Below are positions 15,667 through 23,549 of a stretch of 32,161 nt of DNA, piece after piece; positions within the stretch are counted from its first letter, which is position 1, and each line of letters starts with the position of its first letter. The translations under genes were made by a program, and so were the position numbers. Below the pieces are notes generated by a model. It had not been told where the DNA came from, ran no database searches, and saw only the letters and a program-made list of their open reading frames with translations. This DNA comes from Candidatus Bathyarchaeota archaeon (lineage in GTDB: Archaea > Thermoproteota > Bathyarchaeia > TCS64). The stretch lies in NCBI GenBank assembly GCA_017883585.1, contig JADGNG010000033.1, positions 1-32,161 on the forward strand, written 5' to 3'.

Positions 15667-15726
15667 CAGTAGCAAGTTTAATATTCTGTTTTTTCCTGAA
15701 TATTGTTTTGCGGGACTTGATGCCAT

Positions 15727-16449
15727 TTGGATGAGACAAAAGTAGTGACACAGGATACATTAGACAAATTATTTGAAGGCGTTCTAAAACCGTTACATAG
15801 TAAAAATGCTCGTCGAATCTACGAGGTCTTCTATAAAAATAAAGAATATACCCATATAACGACTCATGACATCGAAACGAAGCTTGAGGAAGATGGTCTA
15901 TTCATTAACAAGAAGGAAATAAACGGGTGGTTGGTTTCACTTCAGGAAGCGGGGCTCATTTCAAAGATGGAGGCGAGAGGGAAACCAGTAGCCTCAGACT
16001 ATGAGAACCGGTATACCTTCGATCTCTGGAAATTGACTGAAACAGGGTTAATAGTGGGGAGGAGACTTCCTAGCTTAATGATGGAAAAGGAATTCTCTCT
16101 ACCATCTTTGGCTGATCTAACACTTACTAAGATACACGAGATCGAGGATTTGTATTTGACCTCTAAATTATTGATAACCCTCTTTGAGAAGGGGGGTCAA
16201 TTGGGTTACAAGGATGTGAAGCGGGAGTTGGCTATCGATCGGGAGAAGCTTGCGGTTTACTCCTGGCCAGACGCTGCTCACTCAGATAAGCCACTCTTTG
16301 AGATAACCGTCAAGCCACCATCTTTTAGGTCAAAGGTCTTCAAGCTTATGGGATGGTTCCTAGAACAGGATCTTTCCTTCAAGCTTACTGACGAGGGTAA
16401 GAAGATGGCTGAAGCAATAGTTTCAAGGGAGAAGATGGGTGATAGCTAG
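15727..16449 (+). CDS. Winged-helix-like protein of unknown function
   Basis: I do not recognise the family of this 240-residue protein. The first 120 residues look like a winged helix: helices in LHSKNARRIYEVFYKN and TTHDIETKLEED, a recognition-like helix NKKEINGWLVSLQEAGLISK, then a wing ENRYTFDLWKLTETGL. A second, possibly similar half follows (LYLTSKLLITLFEKGGQLGY through LSFKLTDEGKKMAEAI). No membrane segment is visible. The start is a TTG at 15727 with a weak ribosome site, so the N-terminus is uncertain. Position opposite the dehydrogenase gene and the palindromes between them suggest a transcription regulator, but that is inference. Confidence 0.65.
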   Translation: MDETKVVTQDTLDKLFEGVLKPLHSKNARRIYEVFYKNKEYTHITTHDIETKLEEDGLFINKKEINGWLVSLQEAGLISKMEARGKPVASDYENRYTFDLWKLTETGLIVGRRLPSLMMEKEFSLPSLADLTLTKIHEIEDLYLTSKLLITLFEKGGQLGYKDVKRELAIDREKLAVYSWPDAAHSDKPLFEITVKPPSFRSKVFKLMGWFLEQDLSFKLTDEGKKMAEAIVSREKMGDS

Positions 16450-16684
16450 GGTTCGTATCCCAATTGTTGAATGTATATTATTCATAAGGCGTATGTTAAC
16501 GCCTATGTAAATTGATTAATCGAAGTCAAAAAGCTATTAATTTGTTGGCCTTTTTAACAACGAGAGTATGAACCATGTGGCTAATTAAAAAGGGGTGGAA
16601 ATAGCTGGGACAGGAAAACCATCCATGGGTTCTTTGGGGTTAAGATTATATGAAGTAGTTACTTATTGACATCGCGATGCATCC
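16450..16684. other. Intergenic region with palindrome and a possible 24-residue ORF
   Basis: This 235-base AT-rich gap holds a near-perfect inverted repeat, CATAAGGCGT-ATGTTA-ACGCCTATG (16483-16507, one bulged base). It also has a TATA-like TTTTTAACAA near 16550, a possible GTG-started 24-codon ORF at 16595-16669 behind AAGGGG, and a TATA-like AGATTATATG at 16643-16652, about 37 bases before the protease ATG. The small ORF has no recognisable motif. Confidence 0.4.
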
Positions 16685-17941
16685 ATGAGAGAACTTGCTG
16701 AGTCTCGCTTATCAAATGGAATCAAGATAATCACAGAGGAGATCAAGGAGTCAAGCTCCGCATCAGTAGGAATTTGGGTCAATGTAGGCTCTCGAGACGA
16801 AGTCGAGGAATATCATGGGGGCACACACTTTCTAGAGCATCTGCTCTTTAAGGGGACAGTGAAGAGGAGCGCTAAAGAAATATCGAGGGCTATAGAGGAT
16901 CGGGGCGGATACCTCAACGCGTTCACAGACCGAGATATGACCTGCTTCCATGCAAAGGTTCTGGGGAAGGACCTCAAACTAGCCCTTGAGGTCCTATCCG
17001 ACATGGTCCAAAATCCCCTGCTAAAGCAGGATGACGTGGAGAAGGAGCGTACTGTAGTCCTTTCTGAGATAGATAGCAGGGATGATGATCCGGGTGACCT
17101 CATACACGATCTATACTTTGAGTCGGCTTGGGGTGAGAACGAGGCGGCGCACCCTATACTCGGGGAGAAGGCTCCACTGAATTGTCTCACAAGTGATTCG
17201 ATACGTACCTATTTTGAGAGTCATTACCTACCCCAGAAAATTATAGTGACGGGCGCTGGCGCATTAAAACATGAGGAACTCGTTGCCATCGTCGAGAAAA
17301 ACGTCACCCTCAACAAGAAGTACGACAGGGTTGATGCACGTGAAGAGCCCTCATTCAAGCCGATAAAACGACACATTCAGCGCCAAACGAGCCAGGTCCA
17401 GGTGGCTCTAACTTCAAAGGGCTTAGCTTACGGTGACACCAACCGTGATGCCTTGAATCTGATCTCATCCTATCTTGGCGTTGGAGCGAGCTCAAAATTG
17501 TTCCAGGAAATACGCGAAAAATACGGCCTCGTCTACTCCATTTTCAGCACAGTTTACTCATTGAACGATGCCGGGGTATTTGCTATACTCGCGGGTACGC
17601 AGGATCAATATGTAGAGAAGATCCTAAAAATTGAGCTTAAGGAACTCGATGTATTGAAAAAGGATCTATCGGAGAGGATTCTTCAGAAGATCAAGCACAA
17701 GACCATAGGTCTCTTTGTACTGCGTTCGGAGAGTTCGGAAAGCAGGATGATGCAGTTGGGAGTTTCAACCCTCAGGCAGGGGAAACCGAAGACGTTAGAG
17801 GAGATCATCGATAACATCAACTCGGTTGAGTTAGAGTCGATGAAGGAATTGGCTGGTGACCTCTTTGTGGTCGATCGTCTGGGACTGACGACTTTAGGGT
17901 TATCCGAGTCTACTGTGAAGAAAGTGGATGCCCTTTTCTAA
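16685..17941 (+). CDS. M16 family zinc metallopeptidase
   Basis: This 418-residue protein belongs to the M16B peptidases (mitochondrial processing peptidase beta-like). The inverted zinc motif HFLEH (H48, E51, H52) sits in GGTHFLEHLLFKGT, and the third zinc ligand is most likely the glutamate in VVLSEID (about residue 128), at the expected distance. The second, inactive half includes YLGVGASSKLFQEIREKYGL-V-Y-S, the R-Y pair that helps bind substrate. It is a single-copy active form, without an adjacent inactive partner gene. No signal peptide is seen, so it is probably cytoplasmic and degrades peptides. It converges with the trmB-like gene, overlapping by 4 bases. Confidence 0.92.
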   Translation: MRELAESRLSNGIKIITEEIKESSSASVGIWVNVGSRDEVEEYHGGTHFLEHLLFKGTVKRSAKEISRAIEDRGGYLNAFTDRDMTCFHAKVLGKDLKLALEVLSDMVQNPLLKQDDVEKERTVVLSEIDSRDDDPGDLIHDLYFESAWGENEAAHPILGEKAPLNCLTSDSIRTYFESHYLPQKIIVTGAGALKHEELVAIVEKNVTLNKKYDRVDAREEPSFKPIKRHIQRQTSQVQVALTSKGLAYGDTNRDALNLISSYLGVGASSKLFQEIREKYGLVYSIFSTVYSLNDAGVFAILAGTQDQYVEKILKIELKELDVLKKDLSERILQKIKHKTIGLFVLRSESSESRMMQLGVSTLRQGKPKTLEEIIDNINSVELESMKELAGDLFVVDRLGLTTLGLSESTVKKVDALF

Positions 17942-18714
17942 TCTCTCTTTACAGGACTGGATGTCTCCCAGAGGTAAGTAAAATAGCCCCGGGATATCAT
18001 ATTGAGCCCGACGTGGTCGGACCAGATCGCCAAGTTCTCCTCCCGTTCGATCCCCTGGTTTAGGAATAGAAGTGTCTCATGCCCATCGGCCACGATTCCT
18101 CCCCCGAACATGTCATCACGTGTCCTGACCTCGGTTAAGTGTACGAGCATGTCGGGGAGGGATTTTTCTGCCTCCTTTGTAATTAGAAGTTGGACCTGTA
18201 GCTTGCGGTCCATCTGTGCCTGGAACATCGGGATCACCTTCATGACCAAAGGTATCGGAAGCACTGGGAGAGCCACCATAAGCTCCTTCTTCGCACCAGT
18301 AATCGTCTCACTGATTCTCGAGATGATGTTATCTTCTCCCCGTATTATCCAGATCTCGGGTTTCTCCTTGATCTCCCTGTGCTCATAAACCGCTTGGAGC
18401 TCCGACACAACCATCTCCCGGTTCTTCTCAAACCTGTCCTCTTGCCTTGTCTTCTCCGATCTTAATGATTCGACCGGTGATCTTGGGTAGTACATCCTAG
18501 GACGCCCTCCCCTCACATCGACCCAGCCCTTCTTTTCGAGCGTGTCGAGAACCGTATAGACTTTGGAGTAGGGAATGGTGGTCGAAGAACTTACCTCGTT
18601 GGCTGTAAGCTCGCCGGATTTCACTAGGGAGAGGTACGCCATGGTTTCGTATTCGGTTAGACCGATGTCCCTCAGCGCTCTCTCCGCCTTCACGCTAACT
18701 GGTGTTCTCGACAT
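17938..18714 (-). CDS. TrmB family transcriptional regulator
   Basis: This 258-residue protein has the TrmB N-terminal winged helix: ALRDIGLTEYETMAYLSLVK (residues 13-32), ELTANEVSSSTTIPYSKVY and TLEKKGWVDVRGGRPRMYYP. A coiled linker (EKTRQEDRFEKNREM) follows. The C-terminal effector-like domain begins near IWIIRGEDNIISRISETI, which is typical of TrmB proteins that lack the long sugar-binding domain. It is divergent from the tetraether synthase gene across 140 bases that hold two matching palindromes, so it may control that gene and itself. The ligand cannot be read from sequence. Confidence 0.88.
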   Translation of the reverse strand: MSRTPVSVKAERALRDIGLTEYETMAYLSLVKSGELTANEVSSSTTIPYSKVYTVLDTLEKKGWVDVRGGRPRMYYPRSPVESLRSEKTRQEDRFEKNREMVVSELQAVYEHREIKEKPEIWIIRGEDNIISRISETITGAKKELMVALPVLPIPLVMKVIPMFQAQMDRKLQVQLLITKEAEKSLPDMLVHLTEVRTRDDMFGGGIVADGHETLLFLNQGIEREENLAIWSDHVGLNMISRGYFTYLWETSSPVKRD

Positions 18715-18740
18715 GCCGATCGAAGACAGGGAATCGTAGG

Positions 18741-18750
18741 TTTATTTACC
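18741..18750 (-). promoter_or_regulatory. TATA box for the trmB-like gene
   Basis: The minus strand reads GGTAAATAAAC about 30 bases before ATG 18714, giving a leaderless or near-leaderless transcript. The first GTGG-N6-CCAC site lies immediately upstream of it. Confidence 0.45.
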
Positions 18751-18757
18751 TCTATCG

Positions 18758-18771
18758 GTGGGAATAACCAC
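18758..18771. promoter_or_regulatory. Candidate operator 1, GTGG-N6-CCAC
   Basis: GTGGGAATAACCAC is a perfect 4-base-arm palindrome with 6-base spacer, followed by TA. The same arms, spacing and trailing TA occur again at 18816-18829. It sits upstream of the trmB TATA box. Confidence 0.5.
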
Positions 18772-18799
18772 TACTTAGAAGGTGAATAATACGAATACG

Positions 18800-18808
18800 T
18801 TCTTAAAC
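18800..18808 (+). promoter_or_regulatory. Possible TATA box for tes
   Basis: TTCTTAAAC would place the transcript start near 18830, about 25 bases before ATG 18855. Operator 2 then falls between TATA box and start, the position expected for a repressor site. An alternative TATA-like GAATAATACG lies near 18784. Confidence 0.4.
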
Positions 18809-18815
18809 GAAGTGT

Positions 18816-18829
18816 GTGGTTTTCACCAC
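18816..18829. promoter_or_regulatory. Candidate operator 2, GTGG-N6-CCAC
   Basis: GTGGTTTTCACCAC repeats the arms and spacing of operator 1, also followed by TA, with the two sites starting 58 bases apart. It overlaps the likely transcription start of tes. Confidence 0.5.
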
Positions 18830-18854
18830 TAACAAGGTCAAGTGGGCATAATTA

Positions 18855-20372
18855 ATGAATAAGATAAAAGACACCGAGAGTCTCTGCCCTGAGTGTATGA
18901 AGGTCCTACCCGCCGAGATCTACGAAGAGGGTGGGAAGGTCTACATTCGGAAGACGTGTCCCGAGCATGGGGAGTGGTCCGATCTCTACTGGGGGGACTA
19001 TAAACAGTACATCAGGGCAGCGGCGTTTGCGGCTGATGGGAAGAAGTTGGATAATCCCCGGACGAAGACTGAGAAGGGTTGCCCCTATGACTGCGGTATC
19101 TGCCCGGAGCACAAGTCACACACTGTGCTGGCGATAATCGACATCACAAACAGGTGCAACCTTCGCTGCCCGATATGCTTCGCCCACGCTGGGGCGGCAG
19201 GTTATCTCTACGAGCCAACGAAGGAGGAGATACGAGGTATCATGGAGAACCTAAGGGCGAACAGGCCGATCTCACCACCGGCACTGCAGTTCAGTGGGGG
19301 TGAGCCAACTGTTCGTGAGGACCTCCCCGAGTTGATTAAGATGGCGAAGGACCTGGGCTTCCACCACATTGAGATCAATTCGAACGGCATCAGGATGGCT
19401 GAGAGCGTTGAGTACTGTAAGACCCTGAAGGATGCGGGGGCTAGCACGGTCTATCTTCAGTTCGACGGTGTCACGCCTGAGCCCTATAAGGTGGCGAGGG
19501 GCTTCGACTTGCTCACGATCAAGAAGCGGGCTCTTAGGAACCTCAAAAATGCGGGTTTCCACAGCGTCGTCCTCGTCCCGGTGCTGGTTGGCGGTGTCAA
19601 TACAGATCAGGTTGGGGACATCATAAGGTTCGCTATAGAGAACCGCGACGTTGTCCGGTGCGTGAACTTCCAACCCGTCGCGATAACGGGGCGAATCAAC
19701 AAGAAGGAGAGAGAACAGATGCGCGTAACCATCCCCGACTTGATGAGACTCGCCAGCGAACAGACGGATGGCCTGATTAAAGAAAGCGACTGGTTCCCGA
19801 TTCCAACGGCAGTACCGTTTACTAGGTTTGTGGGTCACATCAAGGAGAGGGAGTACATCGATTTCAGCACGCACCCTCACTGTGGTATGGCCACCTACCT
19901 CGTCATGGAGGGAAATAAGGTTGAGCCGATTACACACTACCTCAACGTCGAGGGACTCATAAAATCCGTTGGTGATTCCAATGAGAAATACGAATCGGGG
20001 AGTAAGGCGAGAGCTACAGCCTCGGCGGTTAGCGGGGTAATGAAGAACGTGAAGCTGAGCACCTTCAGCAAGTACCTGTTACCTGTATTCACGGAAGGGA
20101 GTTATGAGAGTCTCAGCAAGCTCCACCATAGCATGCTGATGATCGGCACAATGCACTTCATGGACCCATACAACTTCGACCTCGAGAGGGTTCAGAGATG
20201 CGCAGTCCACTACGCCACCCCGGATGGGAAGATTGTCCCGTTCTGTACGATGAATGCCCTACACAGGGCCGCGACGGAGAAAAAGTTCGCGAAGCCAATA
20301 GACCCGAAGGTTAACACCCCACTTTATGACGTAGCGGCGTTGACGAAGAAGATAGAGGAAGAGAGCGTTTAA
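18855..20372 (+). CDS. tes: Tetraether lipid synthase, radical SAM
   Basis: This 505-residue radical SAM protein matches the Tes/GDGT synthase family (MJ0619, MA_1486 type). That family joins the phytanyl tails of two archaeol lipids to make membrane-spanning tetraethers. The radical SAM cluster is NRCNLRCPICF (C101, C105, C108). Further cysteine groups for extra metal clusters are LCPECMK and KTCPEHGEW at the N-terminus, GCPYDCGICPEH (residues 75-86) and C-terminal HPHCGMA and RCAVHYATPDGKIVPFC. The SAM-binding FSGGEPTVRED segment is intact. Length fits the family. The divergent TrmB-type regulator and two palindromes suggest transcriptional control. Older annotations call relatives methyltransferases; the substrate call rests on family membership. 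Confidence 0.88.
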   Translation: MNKIKDTESLCPECMKVLPAEIYEEGGKVYIRKTCPEHGEWSDLYWGDYKQYIRAAAFAADGKKLDNPRTKTEKGCPYDCGICPEHKSHTVLAIIDITNRCNLRCPICFAHAGAAGYLYEPTKEEIRGIMENLRANRPISPPALQFSGGEPTVREDLPELIKMAKDLGFHHIEINSNGIRMAESVEYCKTLKDAGASTVYLQFDGVTPEPYKVARGFDLLTIKKRALRNLKNAGFHSVVLVPVLVGGVNTDQVGDIIRFAIENRDVVRCVNFQPVAITGRINKKEREQMRVTIPDLMRLASEQTDGLIKESDWFPIPTAVPFTRFVGHIKEREYIDFSTHPHCGMATYLVMEGNKVEPITHYLNVEGLIKSVGDSNEKYESGSKARATASAVSGVMKNVKLSTFSKYLLPVFTEGSYESLSKLHHSMLMIGTMHFMDPYNFDLERVQRCAVHYATPDGKIVPFCTMNALHRAATEKKFAKPIDPKVNTPLYDVAALTKKIEEESV

Positions 20373-20376
20373 CTCT

Positions 20377-22065
20377 CTATACCTTTAGTATCGCGCCATT
20401 GTCGGCTGAGGTGACAAGTGAAGCGTATCTCACTAGGTAGCCCTTCGTCACCTTTGGTTTGGGCGGGGTCCACTTCGCCTTCCGTTTGGCTAGCTCCATC
20501 TCGGAGACGCCTAGCTCGAGTTTCCTGTTGGGGATGTCGATGGTTATCTTGTCCCCGTCCTCGATGAGGGCGATGGGTCCTCCGGCTGCTGCCTCTGGTG
20601 AGACGTGGCCTATGCAGGGTCCGCGTGAAGCGCCTGAAAATCTCCCGTCGGTGATAAGTGCGACCTCCTCGCTGAGGCCCATACCGACGATGGCACTCGT
20701 GCCGACCAGCATCTCCCTCATACCGGGGCCACCCTTGGGACCTTCATAACGGATGATGAGGATGTCTCCGGGTTTGATCTCTCCTCCGTAGATGGCCTTG
20801 ACTGCGGGTTCCTCCTGCTCGAAGACCCTTGCTGTACCCTTGAATGTCCACATCTTGGGGCTGATGGCGGCCATTTTGGCGACTGCGCCGTTTGGGGCAA
20901 GGTTACCCATGAGGATGGCTATTCCTCCCTCTTTGTGGATGGGGTTCTCGACGGGGCGTATGACATCCTCGTCGTAGATCTTGACGCCCTTGAGATTCTC
21001 ATTGAGCTTATCACCTGTGGCGGTCATGACGTTGAGGTCGAGGTTCTTCTTGACCCGGGTCATTACGGCGGGTATGCCACCTGCCCTGTGGAGGTCCTTG
21101 ATCTTGTGTGGTCCGGCTGGGGACATGTTGCAGATGTGAGGTGTCTTCTTGCTAATCTCGTCGAATAATGTGAGGGGTAGATCATAGCCTAGCTCGTTGG
21201 CGATGGCCTTTAGGTGGAGTACTGTGTTCGTCGATCCTCCTAGAGCCATATCGACGGTGATGGCGTTCCTGAGGGCAGCCTCTGTCATGATCTTACTTGG
21301 GGTTATCCCCTTCTCAAGGAGGGTCATGACGCGGCTGCCAGCCTCCGCTGCTAGTCTCGTGCGCTCCATGCCGGTGCTCTCGGCGGTTGCCATGTGGGGT
21401 AGGGTCATGCCTATGGCCTCGGTGAGGCACTGCATGGTCATAGCGGTGAACATTCCTCCGCATGCCCCTGGGCTCTGACAGCATGTGTTTTCAAGGTAGA
21501 CTGCCTCCTCTTGGCTCATCTTGCCCGCCTTGACGAGTGCGGTTGCCTCGAACATCTCCTGGACGGTTATGGTCTTGCCCTTATACTTGCCCCAGGTTGG
21601 ACATCCGGGCTCCATCGGGCCTCCAAGCACGAAGATGGTGGGGATGTCGATCCTCGCAGCGGCCATTAGCATTCCTGGGTCGATCTTGTCGCAGCTGGTC
21701 ATGCAAACCATTGCGTCGAAGCCGTGTGACTCGACCATTATCTCAACGCTATCGGCGACTATCTCTCTGCTTGGGAGACTCATCTTCATGCCGTCGTGAC
21801 CCATTACTATGCCGTCGCAGACGGCGATAGTGTTGAACTCGATTGGGACTCCTCCGGCCTGACTTACGCCGTGTTTGACATATTTTGCGAGCTGGTTAAG
21901 GTGGATGTGGCCAGGGTTGATCTCATTCCAGGAGTTGGCTATGGCGACGAGTGGTTTGCCTAGATCGACGTCGGTTAGTCCAGTGCCTTTAAGTAGGGTT
22001 CTTTGGCTTAAGCGATCGTCTCCGTCGTATACTTTTCTGCTCCTGTGTCTCGTGTCCTGTGGCAT
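20377..22065 (-). CDS. ilvD: Dihydroxy-acid dehydratase
   Basis: This 562-residue Fe-S enzyme dehydrates 2,3-dihydroxy acids in valine, leucine and isoleucine synthesis. Visible family blocks are [15 protein letters not shown] near residue 42, [20 protein letters not shown], the cluster cysteines in [13 protein letters not shown] and [19 protein letters not shown], then LALGGSTN-like [13 protein letters not shown] and [20 protein letters not shown]. Length is normal. It converges with tes at a 4-base gap. The related EDD dehydratase is less likely given the GHVSPEA block and size. Confidence 0.95.
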   Translation of the reverse strand: MPQDTRHRSRKVYDGDDRLSQRTLLKGTGLTDVDLGKPLVAIANSWNEINPGHIHLNQLAKYVKHGVSQAGGVPIEFNTIAVCDGIVMGHDGMKMSLPSREIVADSVEIMVESHGFDAMVCMTSCDKIDPGMLMAAARIDIPTIFVLGGPMEPGCPTWGKYKGKTITVQEMFEATALVKAGKMSQEEAVYLENTCCQSPGACGGMFTAMTMQCLTEAIGMTLPHMATAESTGMERTRLAAEAGSRVMTLLEKGITPSKIMTEAALRNAITVDMALGGSTNTVLHLKAIANELGYDLPLTLFDEISKKTPHICNMSPAGPHKIKDLHRAGGIPAVMTRVKKNLDLNVMTATGDKLNENLKGVKIYDEDVIRPVENPIHKEGGIAILMGNLAPNGAVAKMAAISPKMWTFKGTARVFEQEEPAVKAIYGGEIKPGDILIIRYEGPKGGPGMREMLVGTSAIVGMGLSEEVALITDGRFSGASRGPCIGHVSPEAAAGGPIALIEDGDKITIDIPNRKLELGVSEMELAKRKAKWTPPKPKVTKGYLVRYASLVTSADNGAILKV

Positions 22066-22089
22066 GGGGTGTTAGGGTTTGTTTGGCGG

Positions 22090-22098
22090 ATATATAGA
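22090..22098 (-). promoter_or_regulatory. TATA box for ilvD
   Basis: The minus strand reads CTATATATCC about 26-33 bases before ATG 22065, an almost consensus archaeal TATA box for a leaderless transcript. Confidence 0.6.
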
Positions 22099-22382
22099 TT
22101 GGGAGATGTTTCTCCGCTTGGGTTTAGGATAGGGGAGTTGAGGGGGTGCCTTCATCGCCGTCGGGATCTTGAATATTAGGGCCGTTTCTTCCGACCGGTG
22201 CCATTTTTCTTGATGTCTACCAACGGCAAATATCGAGTATTCCTCGTCGAACGCCGGGTATAGTGATACTGGGGGCATGAATCGTGTCCATAATGTTGAG
22301 ACTTCATTCTTTTAAGGCGTAAAACATTGGGGTGGATCTCGATCCTCATCGAGGCTATTTCCGAGCCTCTTTTGCCGAAATC

Positions 22383-22452
22383 GGATAGTGTTCATATCCA
22401 TAAATTGGGGTTAGGGTGATTCACGCTTCATTGTCGGATAGTTTTTGTGTCC
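22383..22452. repeat. Two copies of GGATA-N7-TRTCC
   Basis: GGATAGTGTTCATATCC (22383-22399) and GGATAGTTTTTGTGTCC (22436-22452) share 13 of 17 bases, plus a leading TC and trailing A, with starts 53 bases apart. The first is a perfect 5-base-arm inverted repeat. They lie 50-125 bases before the methyltransferase start. Confidence 0.45.
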
Positions 22453-22507
22453 AACCAGATTTCCGTGTGGAGAAAGGCGGATAAGGTCGCTGTTCTCCCT
22501 TTAAGTG

Positions 22508-23047
22508 ATGAAGCCCCTCGATAAGCGGGAAGTTCGGGAGAACTACGATGACTTGGGTGGGGGGCTCTACGACCTCAGGTACAAGGAAGAGCAGTCGAGG
22601 AAATACGATGCAGCCTTGCAGCTAACACGCTCGAGGGGGGACGATCTGCTCCTCGATGATGGTTGCGGAACGGGGATGCTCCTCGATAAGATATGCTCCT
22701 CCTGTGTTGGGCTCGACCTCTCTGTTAACCTCCTCGCACTCGCGAAAGAGAGACTTAAGCTCAACCACTTTCTTGTGCAGGGTGATTCTGAACATCTCCC
22801 ATTTCGAGCAGAGGTTTTTCACGGAGTCTACGCGGTCACTCTCATACAGAATCTTCCCGATAAGGAGCTAGCCGTATCGGAGATGAAGCGGGTGTTGAGG
22901 ACTCAAGCCACCCTATTCGTGACAGCTCTGAAGGCAGCGTTCAACAGGGAGTATCTATCAGGGCTATTGGATGGAAAGGGATTCAACGGATTCGAAGTCA
23001 TCGGGGACGAGGGAACGAACGACTGGATAGCGTGCGCTAAGGTGTAG
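22508..23047 (+). CDS. Class I SAM-dependent methyltransferase
   Basis: This 179-residue protein has a Rossmann methyltransferase fold. The SAM-binding motif I is LLLDDGCGTGMLLD, followed by the acidic strand CVGLDLSVNLLALAKERL, motif II near GDSEHLPFRAEVFHGVYAV and the post-motif helix KELAVSEMKRVLR. Motif I has DDGCGTG where relatives usually have DVGCGTG. The C-terminus is short, with no substrate-specific domain visible, so the target is unknown. I prefer ATG 22508 over GTG 22505. No Shine-Dalgarno is seen, suggesting a leaderless mRNA. Confidence 0.85.
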   Translation: MKPLDKREVRENYDDLGGGLYDLRYKEEQSRKYDAALQLTRSRGDDLLLDDGCGTGMLLDKICSSCVGLDLSVNLLALAKERLKLNHFLVQGDSEHLPFRAEVFHGVYAVTLIQNLPDKELAVSEMKRVLRTQATLFVTALKAAFNREYLSGLLDGKGFNGFEVIGDEGTNDWIACAKV

Positions 23048-23099
23048 GCGGAAGCTCAACAAGCCTGGAAAACCCATACGTTTTGGTTTGTTCAGAAGG

Positions 23100-23109
23100 T
23101 TTTTATAAT
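23100..23109 (+). promoter_or_regulatory. TATA box for the LSm gene
   Basis: TTTTTATAATC precedes the LSm ATG by about 45-50 bases, with an AAGGGTG ribosome site 8-15 bases before the ATG. This fits a leadered transcript starting near 23130. Confidence 0.5.
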
Positions 23110-23152
23110 CTCCCCCTTGGTCTATTTATGAATCTCCAAGGGTGTAGAACGA

Positions 23153-23449
23153 ATGGAGCCGAGCAAGAAGCCGCTTAACGTACTCATTAAGAGCGTCGGG
23201 AGCAACGTCACAATCAACCTCAAGGGTCACGGTGAGTACTGGGGGAAGATGACCCGCGTCGACGGATACATGAACATCATGCTCAAGGGTGCCAAGGAGT
23301 ATGATCAGAACGGTCTCGTCGCCAACTACGGAGACGTCTTCGTGCGCGGAAACAACATCGTTTACATCTGCATAGACCCCACCAACCCGCCGAACCCGAA
23401 GGGTAAGGTCGTGAAGGGTGAGGACGACGACTCACCGTTAGAGACCTAA
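23153..23449 (+). CDS. Sm-like (LSm) RNA-binding protein
   Basis: This 98-residue protein is an archaeal Sm-like protein, which forms heptameric rings binding U-rich RNA. The Sm1 motif is LIKSVGSNVTINLKGHGEYW with GKMTRVDGYMNIML, and Sm2 is GDVFVRGNNIVYICID. An acidic, proline-rich tail (NPPNPKGKVVKGEDDDSPLE) extends past the core. In many archaea eL37 follows the LSm gene, but here no eL37 is seen downstream. Confidence 0.93.
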   Translation: MEPSKKPLNVLIKSVGSNVTINLKGHGEYWGKMTRVDGYMNIMLKGAKEYDQNGLVANYGDVFVRGNNIVYICIDPTNPPNPKGKVVKGEDDDSPLET

Positions 23450-23485
23450 AGCTTAATTTCTAGTCATCAACGGCATACTTTTAAT

Positions 23486-23513
23486 CCATTTACCCTAACC
23501 CATTTACCCTAAA
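23486..23513. repeat. Tandem duplication of a 14-base unit
   Basis: CCATTTACCCTAAC is followed at once by CCATTTACCCTAAA in the AT-rich spacer between two convergent genes. It is most likely a small local duplication. The CCCTAA core resembles telomere repeats only by chance. Confidence 0.6.
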
Positions 23514-23549
23514 ATATATGGTTAAAACAGCGATCAGAATCGAACGGCG

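Larger units (their letters stand above)
22066..22507. other. 442-base intergenic region with promoter and paired palindromes
   Basis: No convincing gene is present. From left: a strong minus-strand TATA box for ilvD (near 22090), a GAGGCT-ATTTCCG-AGCCTC hairpin with trailing T's (22351-22373), and two copies of a 17-base imperfect palindrome (22383-22399 and 22436-22452). The 68-residue minus-strand ORF at 22072-22278 overlaps the ilvD TATA box and is probably spurious. Confidence 0.6.

Noticed and set aside
19272-19937. 221-residue minus-strand ORF inside tes
   Set aside because: It is antisense to the conserved radical SAM core and lacks any domain signal.
22072-22278. 68-residue minus-strand ORF upstream of ilvD
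   Set aside because: It overlaps the near-consensus TATA box of ilvD, has no ribosome site and no recognisable motif, so it is probably spurious.
23486-23513. CCCTAA-containing tandem repeat as a telomere-like or origin repeat
   Set aside because: Only two units are present, in a spacer between convergent genes; there is no array, stem or Cdc6/Orc gene.
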